Below, piece after piece: positions 16,579-25,185 of a stretch of DNA of 64,000 bases. The position numbers and the translations under genes are program-made. This DNA is from Halobacteriovorax sp. (GTDB taxonomy: Bacteria > Bdellovibrionota > Bacteriovoracia > Bacteriovoracales > Bacteriovoracaceae). How positions within the stretch are numbered: position 1 is the stretch's first letter; each line of letters starts with the position of its first letter. The notes under the pieces were generated by a model. It was not told the origin of the DNA, made no database searches, and saw only the letters and a list, made by a program, of their open reading frames with translations. The stretch lies in assembly GCA_002720865.1 (NCBI GenBank), contig PBIO01000014.1:806001-870000 (forward strand), given 5' to 3'.

Positions 16579-17973
16579 ATGAAAAGTTTTGACGTTATCG
16601 TCCTCGGCTCAGGTCCCGGGGGATATATTGCGGCCATCCGCGCTTCGCAATTAGGAAAGAAAGTGGCCATCATCGAAGCTGAAGAGCTTGGTGGTGTCTG
16701 TTTGAATAAAGGTTGTATTCCAACCAAGGCCGTTCTTAAGTCGGCCCATTCTGTTCATGAGCTTGATGATATGAAAGCTCTTGGAATCGACTTTGATTTA
16801 AAGTCTGTAAAGCTTGATGGAGCTGTGGCCGTAAAACGTGCCAAGGGAATTAGCGACCGTATTTCTAAAGGTGTTGGTTTTCTTATGAAGAAAAACAAGA
16901 TCGAAGTTATTTCAGGTCTTGGAATTCTAACTGGTCCAAACTCAGTTGAAGTAAAAAATAAAAAAGGTCACTCTGAAACTTTTGGTTTTAAAAATATGAT
17001 CATCGCTACCGGTGCTCACTATAGAACTTTTCCAGGTCTTGAGCATGACGGTAAAAAACTTATCGGTGCTTGGGAAGCTATTAAAATGGAAGAGCTTCCA
17101 AAGAGTATTGGGATCATTGGCGCAGGAGCTATCGGCGTTGAATTTGCTTATTTTTGGAATGCCTTTGGCGTAGATGTGCATATTTTTGAGCTTCAAAAAA
17201 ATCTTCTTCCCATTGAAGATACAGACTCCTCTAAGGCCGTTGAAAAAGCTTATAAAAAATACGGCATTAAGATGTCTCTTGGAGTTGAAAAGGTTGAAGC
17301 TAAGTCCACTTCAAAAGAAGTTGTTATCACAGCTGTAGAAGGCGGAAAAAAGAACGAATATAAATTTGAAAAAGGTCTTATTGCCGTTGGTATGACCGGT
17401 AATATTGAAAATATTGGTCTAGAGAAACTTGGAATTAAAACTGATCGCGGTTTTATTCAGGTAAATGATATGCACCAAACAAATCTTCCTCATATTTATG
17501 CTATCGGGGATGTTAGTGGACCACCACTTCTTGCCCATGCCGCTTCTCACGAAGGGGTTATTGCCGCTGAACATTTAAGCGGAGGTCATCCTCACGCCAT
17601 GGATAAAATGAATATTCCTGGTTGTACTTATTGCCAACCTCAAGTGGCTTCTATTGGTTATACGGAACGAGCCCTTAAGGAAAAAGGAATTGAGTATAAA
17701 GTTGGAAATGTTCCCTTTGTGGCCAACGGTAAAGCTGTGGCTTCAAATGAAAAAGATGGGTTTGTGAAAACTCTAATTGGAAAACATGGAGAGATGCTTG
17801 GGGCCCATATCGTTGGAACTCACGCTACAGAATTAATACATGAGTACTCCCTTTTCAAAACAATGGAAGGGATTGATGAAGAAATATTTGCTACGGTTCA
17901 CCCGCACCCAACTCTTGGAGAGTTTTTAGCGGAGTCAGTCTTAGCAGCAAAGGGACGCGCCCTTAATTATTAA
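16579..17973 (+). CDS. lpdA: Dihydrolipoyl dehydrogenase (E3)
   Basis: 464 residues. FAD-binding GSGPGGY at 10-16, redox-active disulfide C41-x4-C46 in GGVCLNKGCIPTK, NAD-binding GAGAIGVEFA, the FAD loop YAIGDVSG and the catalytic HPHPTLGE near the C-terminus are all intact. It reoxidises dihydrolipoamide of 2-oxo-acid dehydrogenase complexes, producing NADH. It is followed after 17 bases by an E2 gene, so the two form an operon; no E1 gene is present in the window. Confidence 0.96.
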   Translation: MKSFDVIVLGSGPGGYIAAIRASQLGKKVAIIEAEELGGVCLNKGCIPTKAVLKSAHSVHELDDMKALGIDFDLKSVKLDGAVAVKRAKGISDRISKGVGFLMKKNKIEVISGLGILTGPNSVEVKNKKGHSETFGFKNMIIATGAHYRTFPGLEHDGKKLIGAWEAIKMEELPKSIGIIGAGAIGVEFAYFWNAFGVDVHIFELQKNLLPIEDTDSSKAVEKAYKKYGIKMSLGVEKVEAKSTSKEVVITAVEGGKKNEYKFEKGLIAVGMTGNIENIGLEKLGIKTDRGFIQVNDMHQTNLPHIYAIGDVSGPPLLAHAASHEGVIAAEHLSGGHPHAMDKMNIPGCTYCQPQVASIGYTERALKEKGIEYKVGNVPFVANGKAVASNEKDGFVKTLIGKHGEMLGAHIVGTHATELIHEYSLFKTMEGIDEEIFATVHPHPTLGEFLAESVLAAKGRALNY

Positions 17974-17990
17974 ATTATACGGAGTAAAAT

Positions 17991-19313
17991 ATGGCTAAAC
18001 ATGAAATCGTAATGCCTCAGATGGGTGAATCAATTACTAACGGAACCATCACGACATGGCATAAAAAACCAGGCGATGAGATCGACCTAGATGAAATCCT
18101 TCTTGAGATTTCAACTGATAAAGTTGAATCTGAAATTCCTTCTCCAATGAAGGGACGTGTTTGGGAAGTGCTTTTTCCTGAAGGGGAAACGGTTGACGTA
18201 GGAATTAAAATCGCAGTTATCGAAGATGACCTAAGCCTAGCTTTTGATGGAAGTTCTTCATCTGCAGAGGCGGCTCCTGCGGCTGCTAAAGAAGAAGCAC
18301 CAGACTCGGCTCCAACTGCGTCCGCGCCTGCTGCAGCACCAGTATCAACAGATGCTGGAACTACCGACGGTCGATTCTACACTCCACTTGTTAAGGCTAT
18401 GGCTAAAGAAGCTGGTGTGGCTCTTTCAGAACTTGCAAATATTACAGGAACAGGAGCAGGTGGAAGAGTTAATAAGGCAGACTTTTTAAAATTCTTAGAA
18501 AGCCGTGGTTCGGCTCCTGTTCAAGCAGCTGCACCTGCAGCTCCAACTGCGTCTGCGCCTGCTGGAACTTCAGTTCCTACTGGCGGTGTTGCTTCTGTTA
18601 CTGCTAGCGGTGAAAGAGTAGAAATTATCCCAATGGATAATATGAGAAAGGCCATTGCTAAAAATATGGTTGAATCAAAACTAACCTCTCCTCATGTTAA
18701 CTCATTAGATGAAATCGATATGACTAATCTTGTGAAGTTTAGAGAAGGTTTTAAAAATGAGTTTAAAAAGCAAGAGGGATTCTCTCTAACTTATACACAT
18801 TTTATTTTATACGCCTTAGTTCAGGCCCTAAGAGAGCATCCACTAGTTAACTCTTCAGTGGACGGAAATAATATTGTTGTTAAAAAAGATATTAATCTTG
18901 GCTGTGCTGTTGCGGTTCCTGGGAACGGTCTTGTTGTTCCAACTATTAGGAGCGCAGATTCCTTAAACATCACGGGAATTGCAAGAAAGGTTAATGAGCT
19001 AGCTGCGAAAGCTAGAAATAAAAAATTAACTATGGACGAGCTAACAGGTGGAACATTTACTTTTACTAATGTTGGATCATTTGGAACCTTAATGGCGACT
19101 CCAGTTATCCTTCAGCCACAGCTTGGAATTTTCGCTTCAGGCGTAATTAAAAAGCGTCCAATAGTAACTGGTGATGATGCCATCGCAATTCGCTCAATGA
19201 TGTATGGGACCCATACTTATGATCATAGAGTGGTTGATGGTCAGCTAGGGGGCATGTTCCTTAACTCTGTTAAGTACAACCTCGAGAATATGGATCCAAG
19301 CTCACTTTTCTAG
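17991..19313 (+). CDS. 2-oxo-acid dehydrogenase E2 (dihydrolipoamide acyltransferase)
   Basis: 440 residues with the full E2 layout. One lipoyl domain has the lipoylated Lys44 (STDKVES). An Ala/Pro-rich linker leads to the E3/E1-binding domain at about 127-170 (TPLVKAMAKEAGV, GTGAGGRV), then a second Ala/Pro linker and the catalytic domain ending in YDHRVVDG (His412, Asp416). Similar E2s serve the 2-oxoglutarate, branched-chain or pyruvate complex; the single lipoyl domain does not decide. The linker segment APTASAPA occurs in both linkers. GGAG precedes ATG 17991. Confidence 0.92.
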   Translation: MAKHEIVMPQMGESITNGTITTWHKKPGDEIDLDEILLEISTDKVESEIPSPMKGRVWEVLFPEGETVDVGIKIAVIEDDLSLAFDGSSSSAEAAPAAAKEEAPDSAPTASAPAAAPVSTDAGTTDGRFYTPLVKAMAKEAGVALSELANITGTGAGGRVNKADFLKFLESRGSAPVQAAAPAAPTASAPAGTSVPTGGVASVTASGERVEIIPMDNMRKAIAKNMVESKLTSPHVNSLDEIDMTNLVKFREGFKNEFKKQEGFSLTYTHFILYALVQALREHPLVNSSVDGNNIVVKKDINLGCAVAVPGNGLVVPTIRSADSLNITGIARKVNELAAKARNKKLTMDELTGGTFTFTNVGSFGTLMATPVILQPQLGIFASGVIKKRPIVTGDDAIAIRSMMYGTHTYDHRVVDGQLGGMFLNSVKYNLENMDPSSLF

Positions 19314-19435
19314 AATTCTTCTCAATTGGCTGGAAGCTCTTTACGGGTTTTCAGCCACTTATACCATTAAGTTAAGAACCTTAAACTTTCCTTTAACTAC
19401 AGTGATTTAGAATATTGACCGATAATATAAGTAGG

Positions 19436-20089
19436 ATGAAACAAATAATATTGTCTTCTATTCTTCTTTTAAGCGCCTGTTCGATGTTCGATAAGGCAGC
19501 TTATGAACAGGCTGAAATGCAGGCCAAGTCTAACCAAGTGGTGGATACAAGCTCCTATTGGGAGTATCAGTATGTCACTCTTGCTAAATTTTATGAAGTT
19601 CAGTGTGGTAAGGCCAAGGCCTCCTTTGATAAATGGGTGGCCAATAAGGGCTTTGAGAAAGCCGAGCAGGAGCTACCAGGACTTTGTACTCCAGTTACCG
19701 GTTTAGGGGAGCATACGGGTAAATGTATGCCTGAGCAGGGAAGTTTTACTTATAAGCTTAAGGGCGTAAATGGAAAGACCGCTCGAGTTGATTTTATCGT
19801 CGCTGGTAAAAGATGTTTTGCTGATGTTCACATCCTTACTGAAGTCATAAAAAATAAAAATGGAAGAACCGTTTGTCATAAAGGCTCTAGTACTGAGTGT
19901 GCCCTTTATCTTTCTAAACTTGAGAGCGACAATATTTCTTTTACAAGAGATATTGGTCACCAGGCTGATATCTACTTTAAGGAAATTGGCTTTAGAGGAA
20001 GACTCTTTAACTTCTACCATTTTGAGACGACCAAGTCGGCCTTTGAAGAATCCAATAATTACCGCACCTATAGCTCATCTCCTTATTAA
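19436..20089 (+). CDS. Lipoprotein of unknown function
   Basis: 217 residues from ATG 19436. The lipobox LLSAC closes a short signal (MKQIILSSILLLSAC), with Ser after Cys15. The mature domain contains seven or so further cysteines (for example CGK, LCTP, GKC, RCF, VCHK, ECA), suggesting disulfides in the periplasm or outer membrane. No known domain. An upstream TTG (19415) would add seven residues before the signal and is less likely. AGTAGG is very close to the ATG. Confidence 0.65.
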   Translation: MKQIILSSILLLSACSMFDKAAYEQAEMQAKSNQVVDTSSYWEYQYVTLAKFYEVQCGKAKASFDKWVANKGFEKAEQELPGLCTPVTGLGEHTGKCMPEQGSFTYKLKGVNGKTARVDFIVAGKRCFADVHILTEVIKNKNGRTVCHKGSSTECALYLSKLESDNISFTRDIGHQADIYFKEIGFRGRLFNFYHFETTKSAFEESNNYRTYSSSPY

Positions 20090-20220
20090 TTAAGACCTAA
20101 TTGGCACCCTCTGTGCACTATTAATCCTATGTATAGAAGTTAGCTTCTTAAGATACTGGAAATCAGTATGGTCCCCGAGAGTATATTGGACCAGTGTCAA
20201 AACTTTAGACGGAATATAGT

Positions 20221-20913
20221 ATGCGTATTTTTGTAATTCTCTATTTAGTTTTGAGCATTCAGTCAGCTCATGCTCTATTTGGCTCTGATTATCCATCAGA
20301 TCCGGTGGCCGTATTTGATATGGGAGTTTCACAACTAGAGAAGAGAAAATATAAGAAAGCAGTTAAGACGTTTGAGCACTTCTTATCTAAGCATTCAAAC
20401 CACGACCTTTTTCCAAAAGTTAAAGTTAAATACGGTGATGCTCTGTATGGAAATGAAAACTTTATGAAGGCGCTTCGGGTATACGAAAGATCTCATTTAG
20501 AGTCTCCACATAATGAAGAGGGTGCCCATACACTTTTTAGAATGGGGGAATGTAATCTTAAGTTTATTTCAAAAGATAAAGGGCAAAAGCATATTCCTTA
20601 CGCCATTGCTGCCTTTGAAAGGTTCTTAACTCTTTATCCAGAGCATATAAAAGTAGAAGAGGCTAAGAAAAATATTTTAGTTATCAAAAAAGTAGAAGCT
20701 GAATATCAGATTGAAGTTGGAAACTACTACTTTAGGCATAAAGACTACTGCGCGGCCTTTAGTCATTTTGAAAAAGTCTTGAAGCTTAAAGATTACGGAA
20801 CTTATAAAACAGTTGATTCTTATATCGCTAAATGCCAGCAAAAAGAGCTTTGTCTAGACGAGCTCGCTTCTTGTGAGTTCGAGCTCAGGGAAGTTAATTC
20901 CCGAATGAAATAA
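20221..20913 (+). CDS. Exported TPR-type protein
   Basis: 230 residues with a signal peptide (IFVILYLVLSIQSAHA, cleaved near 18). The mature part shows tetratricopeptide-like helical pairs similar to YbgF/BamD-type repeats: DMGVSQLEKRKYKKAVKTFE, then YGDALYGNENFMKALRVYE and FRMGECNLKF. The C-terminal end contains four cysteines between about 180 and 220. Such proteins scaffold envelope assembly. It ends base to base against the convergent endonuclease I gene. Confidence 0.75.
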   Translation: MRIFVILYLVLSIQSAHALFGSDYPSDPVAVFDMGVSQLEKRKYKKAVKTFEHFLSKHSNHDLFPKVKVKYGDALYGNENFMKALRVYERSHLESPHNEEGAHTLFRMGECNLKFISKDKGQKHIPYAIAAFERFLTLYPEHIKVEEAKKNILVIKKVEAEYQIEVGNYYFRHKDYCAAFSHFEKVLKLKDYGTYKTVDSYIAKCQQKELCLDELASCEFELREVNSRMK

Positions 20914-21753
20914 TTAGAAATTCTTAATTCTATCTACAAGGTTTGGATAATCAATAAAAGGATTTCTGTTCCTTTGAATCTCAAAGATAGTCTGGTTTCT
21001 ATCTCTTTCTTCAGCATCAACAGGATCAAGCTCATGCCATTGTCTAAGGTAAGCTTCTTGCCTTTCAGAGATCTTAATTTGGTAACGAATTGAAAAGTAG
21101 AATAGTGCTCTAGCTACATTTCCTTTATGTTCTGTTGGTGGCTCAAAGTAGTCGTAATTCCCTTTAGGTGTTCCTGAATAAGAAGCAGCACAATCATTTT
21201 CAAGAGGATCACCTTGAACATTAGCGAACTCATTATTTCCGCGGATACTATTTGCACGGCTATCAGTAGGAAAGAGGTGATGAAGATCTGATTTTTGTAG
21301 ACCTTTTGGGAACCTTCCTGAAAATTTTGACTGAGGCCAAGTATGCTCACAGTTGATTTGGCTGTGATTAGGAATAGTATTGGGACCAACTTGTGTTTGA
21401 GCATTAGTGATTTTTTTTCTGCAGTAGACGTCTTTGATATAATACCCTTCTGCATCTTCTTCTAAGTGAAGCTTTCCAAAAAGAACTTTTCTAGCTCCTC
21501 TATATCCAAGAGATCTTTGCTCGTAGCAATTTCCCTTAGGACCTTCAGCGCAAGAGTTAACAACAACGTCGTCACCTTTTTTTACTCTAATATGTTTCTT
21601 ATCAAGAACATTAAAAAGAAGGACCTTTAGTTCTTCACCAGAAATATTTGAGTTATTGAATTTTTGCTTAGTAGCGGTCGGGTAGTAATGGGAAACTGCA
21701 ATTGCTTCCTGTGCCAATAGTAAGAATACGCTTACGACTAGTAATAACTTCAA
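20914..21753 (-). CDS. Exported endonuclease I family nuclease (second copy)
   Basis: 279 residues. Signal peptide LLLVVSVFLLLAQEAIA (cleaved near 19). The core matches E. coli EndA better than the first copy: NCEHTWPQSKF, then SDLHHLFPTDSRANSIRGN, with general-base His and metal-binding Asn, and the tail RNRNPFIDYP. Extra cysteines near the N-terminal half (AEGPKGNCYE, VYCRKK, INCEH) could form the disulfides known in EndA. It should degrade double-stranded DNA outside the cytoplasm. Start TTG 21753 follows AGAGAGG. Confidence 0.92.
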   Translation of the reverse strand: MKLLLVVSVFLLLAQEAIAVSHYYPTATKQKFNNSNISGEELKVLLFNVLDKKHIRVKKGDDVVVNSCAEGPKGNCYEQRSLGYRGARKVLFGKLHLEEDAEGYYIKDVYCRKKITNAQTQVGPNTIPNHSQINCEHTWPQSKFSGRFPKGLQKSDLHHLFPTDSRANSIRGNNEFANVQGDPLENDCAASYSGTPKGNYDYFEPPTEHKGNVARALFYFSIRYQIKISERQEAYLRQWHELDPVDAEERDRNQTIFEIQRNRNPFIDYPNLVDRIKNF

Positions 21754-21988
21754 CCTAACCTCTCTGTTTAGATGGGCCTAATATTACAAATCAATATCAG
21801 TTTGGCTAATACTTTATTAAAGGTGAGCCTAAAAAAAATAAAATTTTGAAAGTGAGGTAACTATTTAATTGTATTAGCTTTTATGAAAGGTTTTGCCTTT
21901 TTGAAGTTGGGTCGGTATATCTACGGAACCTAAAAAACGAAATTATGCGGAAAGTCATTAGAAGGCTTCCCTTACGAGAGACGAACAC

Positions 21989-22387
21989 ATGACTAAAATT
22001 TTATTACCATTATTATTGGCCTTAGCTTTAACAAGTGCAGCTCATGCTTCACCAGAGTCTTGCTACGAAGCTTTTACTGACGGACACACACAAGACAGTA
22101 GAAACTTTTCGGTTGATTTAAACGATCTTGATATGCGCGAGTATGGAAGAGATTATCAAGCGGAAGCAATCTTTGTTATTCGTGAACTAGCTAAAGAATT
22201 AGGCTGTAAGAAAAAAGACCTAAACTTTGGTAAGGGTGTGAACGGAAGATCTAAGCATCGTTGCAGAACTTTGATTCCTGGAAGAGCTCATACGGCCGTT
22301 TGTTATATTGAGACAAATCTTGGTTACTTCTTTTTAACTAAAGACTTCTTAGATAAGGCCAATATCACTTATAATCGTTGGGACTAA
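21989..22387 (+). CDS. Small exported cysteine-containing protein
   Basis: 132 residues. Signal peptide LLPLLLALALTSAAHA, cleaved near 20. The mature ~110 residues contain four cysteines (ESCYE, LGCKK, HRCRT, AVCYI) that could form two disulfides, and an alpha/beta pattern. No family recognised. GAGAGACG precedes ATG 21989. The gene converges with the metalloprotease gene, with one base between the stops. Confidence 0.65.
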   Translation: MTKILLPLLLALALTSAAHASPESCYEAFTDGHTQDSRNFSVDLNDLDMREYGRDYQAEAIFVIRELAKELGCKKKDLNFGKGVNGRSKHRCRTLIPGRAHTAVCYIETNLGYFFLTKDFLDKANITYNRWD

Positions 22388-22388
22388 T

Positions 22389-23177
22389 TTAAGGATTAAA
22401 ACTGCGGACGTCTTGTAAGCATTCAGAACCGAATGCTGTATTTCGTCCGCTAATAATATAATTTTTGATAAAGTCTACAAACTCTTTACCACCTTCATTT
22501 ACCCAATTCATAACACAACTAGAATTAGAGCAATGTGACCCATGAGCAGAGTCATGGTGATTAGAAGTTAAGGGAACTCCATTATTAACAAGGCCAAGGG
22601 CATGCCCTAATTCATGAACAACCGTGAATTGCTCCACATAGTTTTTGACGTCCTGGGTTTCACTGGAGGTCATGCTATTAACCACATCTTTAAAAATCGC
22701 AATTATGGTTGTTCCTGTTAGGCTTACACCAATAACATTTGAGTTTCCTTCAAAAGTTCCTCGCACATAAATAATACTAAATTCTGCCGTCGGTCCTGAA
22801 GAAGAGCCAAAACTTAAACTATTATTTAATTCAACTAAACTTTGGTAGTCCCAAATAGCCCGATTTTGAGAAGGGAGGGCCGTCATCTGGTTTAAATCTT
22901 TTGGAATACTATAGGTAACGCTCTGGCTTCTCTGATCGTAAAGAGCCTTCATATTATCTTCAGTTACATCCCAGGCTTTTTTTCCAGTGATAAAACTTTG
23001 GGTAAAGGGCTCAGCTCCTGGCTCATAAAAGACTCCTACATTTAATTGAGTCATGGAGGAGAAGAAGACTTTTAATAATTCAGAAGTTTGCTGTGAAGGA
23101 ATAAATTTATTTCCGCCAGCGGTTTCAGTTCCGCAGGAAGTTAAAAATATAAAAAGCATTAAGACTAACTTCTTCAT
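22389..23177 (-). CDS. Lipoprotein zinc metalloprotease (metzincin-like)
   Basis: 262 residues. The lipobox FLTSC gives an N-terminal Cys15 followed by GTETAGG. The zinc motif is HELGHALGLVNNG near 189-201, followed by the conserved-looking NHHDSAHGSHCSNSSCVMNW, which probably supplies the third ligand and the Met-turn. This HExxHxxG with a later HxD and CxM arrangement resembles a family of bacterial membrane-anchored metalloproteases. It would act at the outer membrane. Substrate unknown. AAAAGGTAACT precedes ATG 23177. Confidence 0.8.
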   Translation of the reverse strand: MKKLVLMLFIFLTSCGTETAGGNKFIPSQQTSELLKVFFSSMTQLNVGVFYEPGAEPFTQSFITGKKAWDVTEDNMKALYDQRSQSVTYSIPKDLNQMTALPSQNRAIWDYQSLVELNNSLSFGSSSGPTAEFSIIYVRGTFEGNSNVIGVSLTGTTIIAIFKDVVNSMTSSETQDVKNYVEQFTVVHELGHALGLVNNGVPLTSNHHDSAHGSHCSNSSCVMNWVNEGGKEFVDFIKNYIISGRNTAFGSECLQDVRSFNP

Positions 23178-23216
23178 AGTTACCTTTTCGGTGTTTTAAC
23201 GGGTGAACTTTATTAA

Positions 23217-23387
23217 TTAACTAGGACCAAGCATGCGATATCGCGACAGTTTCTTAATCGAATTAACCGAGCTACTTGGTTGGTTACATTTATAAGGAAG
23301 GTTTAAAGAATAGTTGCCTTCGCATTTTTTCATATTGGCACAACTAGATATTGAGGCTGTGACAATTAATAGATAAATCAATTTCAT
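23217..23387 (-). CDS. Small lipoprotein, 56 residues
   Basis: A short gene with a textbook start: TTAGGAGACCAAC before ATG 23387. The product has the signal MKLIYLLIVTASISSCAN with an ISSC lipobox (Cys16), then a 40-residue mature part with two more cysteines (Cys22, Cys34). It lies 39 bases past the start of the metalloprotease gene in the same orientation, and may be co-transcribed with it. A hairpin terminator directly upstream of its ribosome-binding site raises the possibility of attenuation. No homologue recognised. Confidence 0.75.
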   Translation of the reverse strand: MKLIYLLIVTASISSCANMKKCEGNYSLNLPYKCNQPSSSVNSIKKLSRYRMLGPS

Positions 23388-23399
23388 GTTGGTCTCCTA

Positions 23400-23438
23400 A
23401 TAAAAAAGGCCAGATTCATTTCCTAATCCTCTGGCCTT
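23400..23438 (-). terminator. Terminator or attenuator before the small lipoprotein gene
   Basis: On the minus strand AAGGCCAGA (23430-23438) pairs with TCTGGCCTT (23406-23414), followed by TTTTTT. No large minus-strand gene lies upstream within 300 bases, so the hairpin ends either a small RNA or the leader of the lipoprotein transcript. Confidence 0.75.
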
Positions 23439-23742
23439 ACCCAAAAACCCACAAAACGGCTCTCTTATCCTCGGTCTCTCAAACCAATCCACATTCTCTT
23501 CACTCTCGAGTTCAAAAGCGGGGAGATGAACTCTGAAACCAGTTTATTATAATTTTGAGTTGGATAATATAGACTATGTAAAAATTATGTTAACGATATA
23601 GTTCTGTATAATTCATTTACAATATAGTTTCCTCTTTAATTCTAGGTGTTTATTGGTCTTATTGTTAACTTTTAATATAATATAGATTAATTTGTGTTAA
23701 CATATTTCTAAGTTGTTGAATTCAATATTCCGATAGGAAGTT
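23439..23742. other. Intergenic region with a possible short minus-strand transcript
   Basis: About 300 AT-rich bases. The minus strand has TATAAT near 23547, about 110 bases before the terminator at 23438, so a small RNA or leader is possible. It contains a mini-frame reading MNSRVKRMWIGLRDRG. The plus side should hold the promoter of the TIGR02147-family gene. I see no other gene here. Confidence 0.4.
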
Positions 23743-24573
23743 ATGGCCCCAGATATTTTTAAATTTCAAGATTACCGAGCTTACTTAAAGGAGCTGCTTG
23801 AACACTTAAAGGTGGAAAAGAAGATTTCGCAAAGAAAGCTCTCAAAGGTGCTCGACGTTTCACCGGCCATTTTTACAATGATCATTAAAGGAAAAAGAAA
23901 GTTAGGGGAGAAGTTACTTTTAGATCTATCAAGCTTTTTAAACTTTAATGATTCTCAAAAAGCTCATCTCGAATCGCTTGTACTACTTAATGATAGTATT
24001 GAGTTAACTCAAAAAGGTTTTGCCCTTAATAGTCTGGCCGAAAACAAAGAGTTCGCGACTAATCATCCTCAAGAGCTAGAAACCTATAAGTATCTAAGCC
24101 ACTGGGAAAACGTGGCCATTAGAGAGATGACAAGACTAAAGGATTTTAAACTAAGCACTAGCTGGATTAGGAAACGTCTTATAAAGAACGTTTCAGTTAG
24201 AGATATTAAGAAGAGGTTAGACTTTCTTATAAAGAATAATTTTCTCTCTCAAAAAGATGGGGGAATCAAATATGTAGCGGACAAACATCTTAGCTGTAGA
24301 GAGGGTGTTTTTAAACTTTCTCTTGGGCAGTTTCACTCAAAGATGCTTGAACTTGCAAGTGATAGTATTGGAGAAGTTCCTTCTAAAGATAGAAAACTTT
24401 TGGCCCATACGGTTGCCATGTCTGAAGAGAATTTTGAAAAATCCAAAGAGATCATAGAAAAAGCGCTCAATGATATAAAGGCCCTAGAGAAAAATGATAT
24501 TGAAAATACTAGAGTCTTTCACGCGGAATTTGCCCTTTTTCCCCTAACTAAAAGACCTGAAGATACCGATTAG
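23743..24573 (+). CDS. TIGR02147/DUF4423 family protein, putative regulator
   Basis: 276 residues, cytosolic. The N-terminal ~90 residues fit the family opening FxDYRxYL (FKFQDYRAYLKELLEHL) and a helix-turn-helix (SQRKLSKVLDVSPAIFTMII, then GKRKL). A winged-helix-like stretch follows near 140-185. Such proteins are abundant in Bdellovibrionota and Fibrobacter and usually sit next to a small lipoprotein gene, as here (six bases downstream). Its target is unknown; the adjacent lipoprotein gene is the obvious candidate. AGGAAG precedes ATG 23743. Confidence 0.82.
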   Translation: MAPDIFKFQDYRAYLKELLEHLKVEKKISQRKLSKVLDVSPAIFTMIIKGKRKLGEKLLLDLSSFLNFNDSQKAHLESLVLLNDSIELTQKGFALNSLAENKEFATNHPQELETYKYLSHWENVAIREMTRLKDFKLSTSWIRKRLIKNVSVRDIKKRLDFLIKNNFLSQKDGGIKYVADKHLSCREGVFKLSLGQFHSKMLELASDSIGEVPSKDRKLLAHTVAMSEENFEKSKEIIEKALNDIKALEKNDIENTRVFHAEFALFPLTKRPEDTD

Positions 24574-24579
24574 GTTGTG

Positions 24580-25092
24580 ATGAAGAATATTTTCTTTTCT
24601 ATATTGATTATGATTATGCTTGCAGCCTGCGGAAAAGAGCCAGTTAGTAGAGCAGAGGATTCAGGGACAACGGCCGGAAATCCAAATACTGGTGGAACCA
24701 GTTTATTCTCACTTCCGCTACCAAGCGGTTACGAGCTAAAGCTTTGCGTGGAAAAAATAACTATAGGGACGCAAGAGATTTTAACGAATAAGCTTATAAG
24801 TTTGTCTGAAAATAAAGCGAGCTTATTAGATGAAAATATTGATCTTGGAAATGAAAGTTCATTAAAGCTAATTCTTAGCAACTCTTGTGGGACCGGTTTC
24901 TCTGCTGAGCTTTCAAATACTGTAACTACAATAACTTCGTCATCAACCCTTGAAACTCTCTTTCAGGCCCAGGGTAACGAAGCCCCCTATGAAGGCATCA
25001 AGTTTAATATTTCAGGACAAAGTCTTCTAAGTACCCAAAACTCCACAGCTCTTGAGCAAATTCTTGTTAACTCTATTGGTGAAATTCAATAG
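24580..25092 (+). CDS. Lipoprotein with GTTAGNP motif
   Basis: 170 residues. Lipobox MLAAC, then a low-complexity spacer holding GTTAGNPNTGG. The metalloprotease at 22389 has the similar GTETAGGN after its lipobox. The mature domain is beta-rich with two cysteines (about 50 and 107). It is likely co-transcribed with the TIGR02147-family gene. ATG 24580 is preferred to GTG 24577 because TTAGG (24570-24574) is better spaced. No function known. Confidence 0.72.
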   Translation: MKNIFFSILIMIMLAACGKEPVSRAEDSGTTAGNPNTGGTSLFSLPLPSGYELKLCVEKITIGTQEILTNKLISLSENKASLLDENIDLGNESSLKLILSNSCGTGFSAELSNTVTTITSSSTLETLFQAQGNEAPYEGIKFNISGQSLLSTQNSTALEQILVNSIGEIQ

Positions 25093-25185
25093 GGTCTTGT
25101 TAACAGAATTAATTACACTTTAATTGTGCAGCGCGCGATATTCTGGTTTAATCCAAGCACTTTGAATTAACTAGAGAGGAAATGC

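Noticed and set aside
19320-19361. Terminator after the E2 gene (TGGCTGGAA with TTTTCAGCCA)
   Set aside because: A short stem exists but has no T run; too weak to list as a feature.
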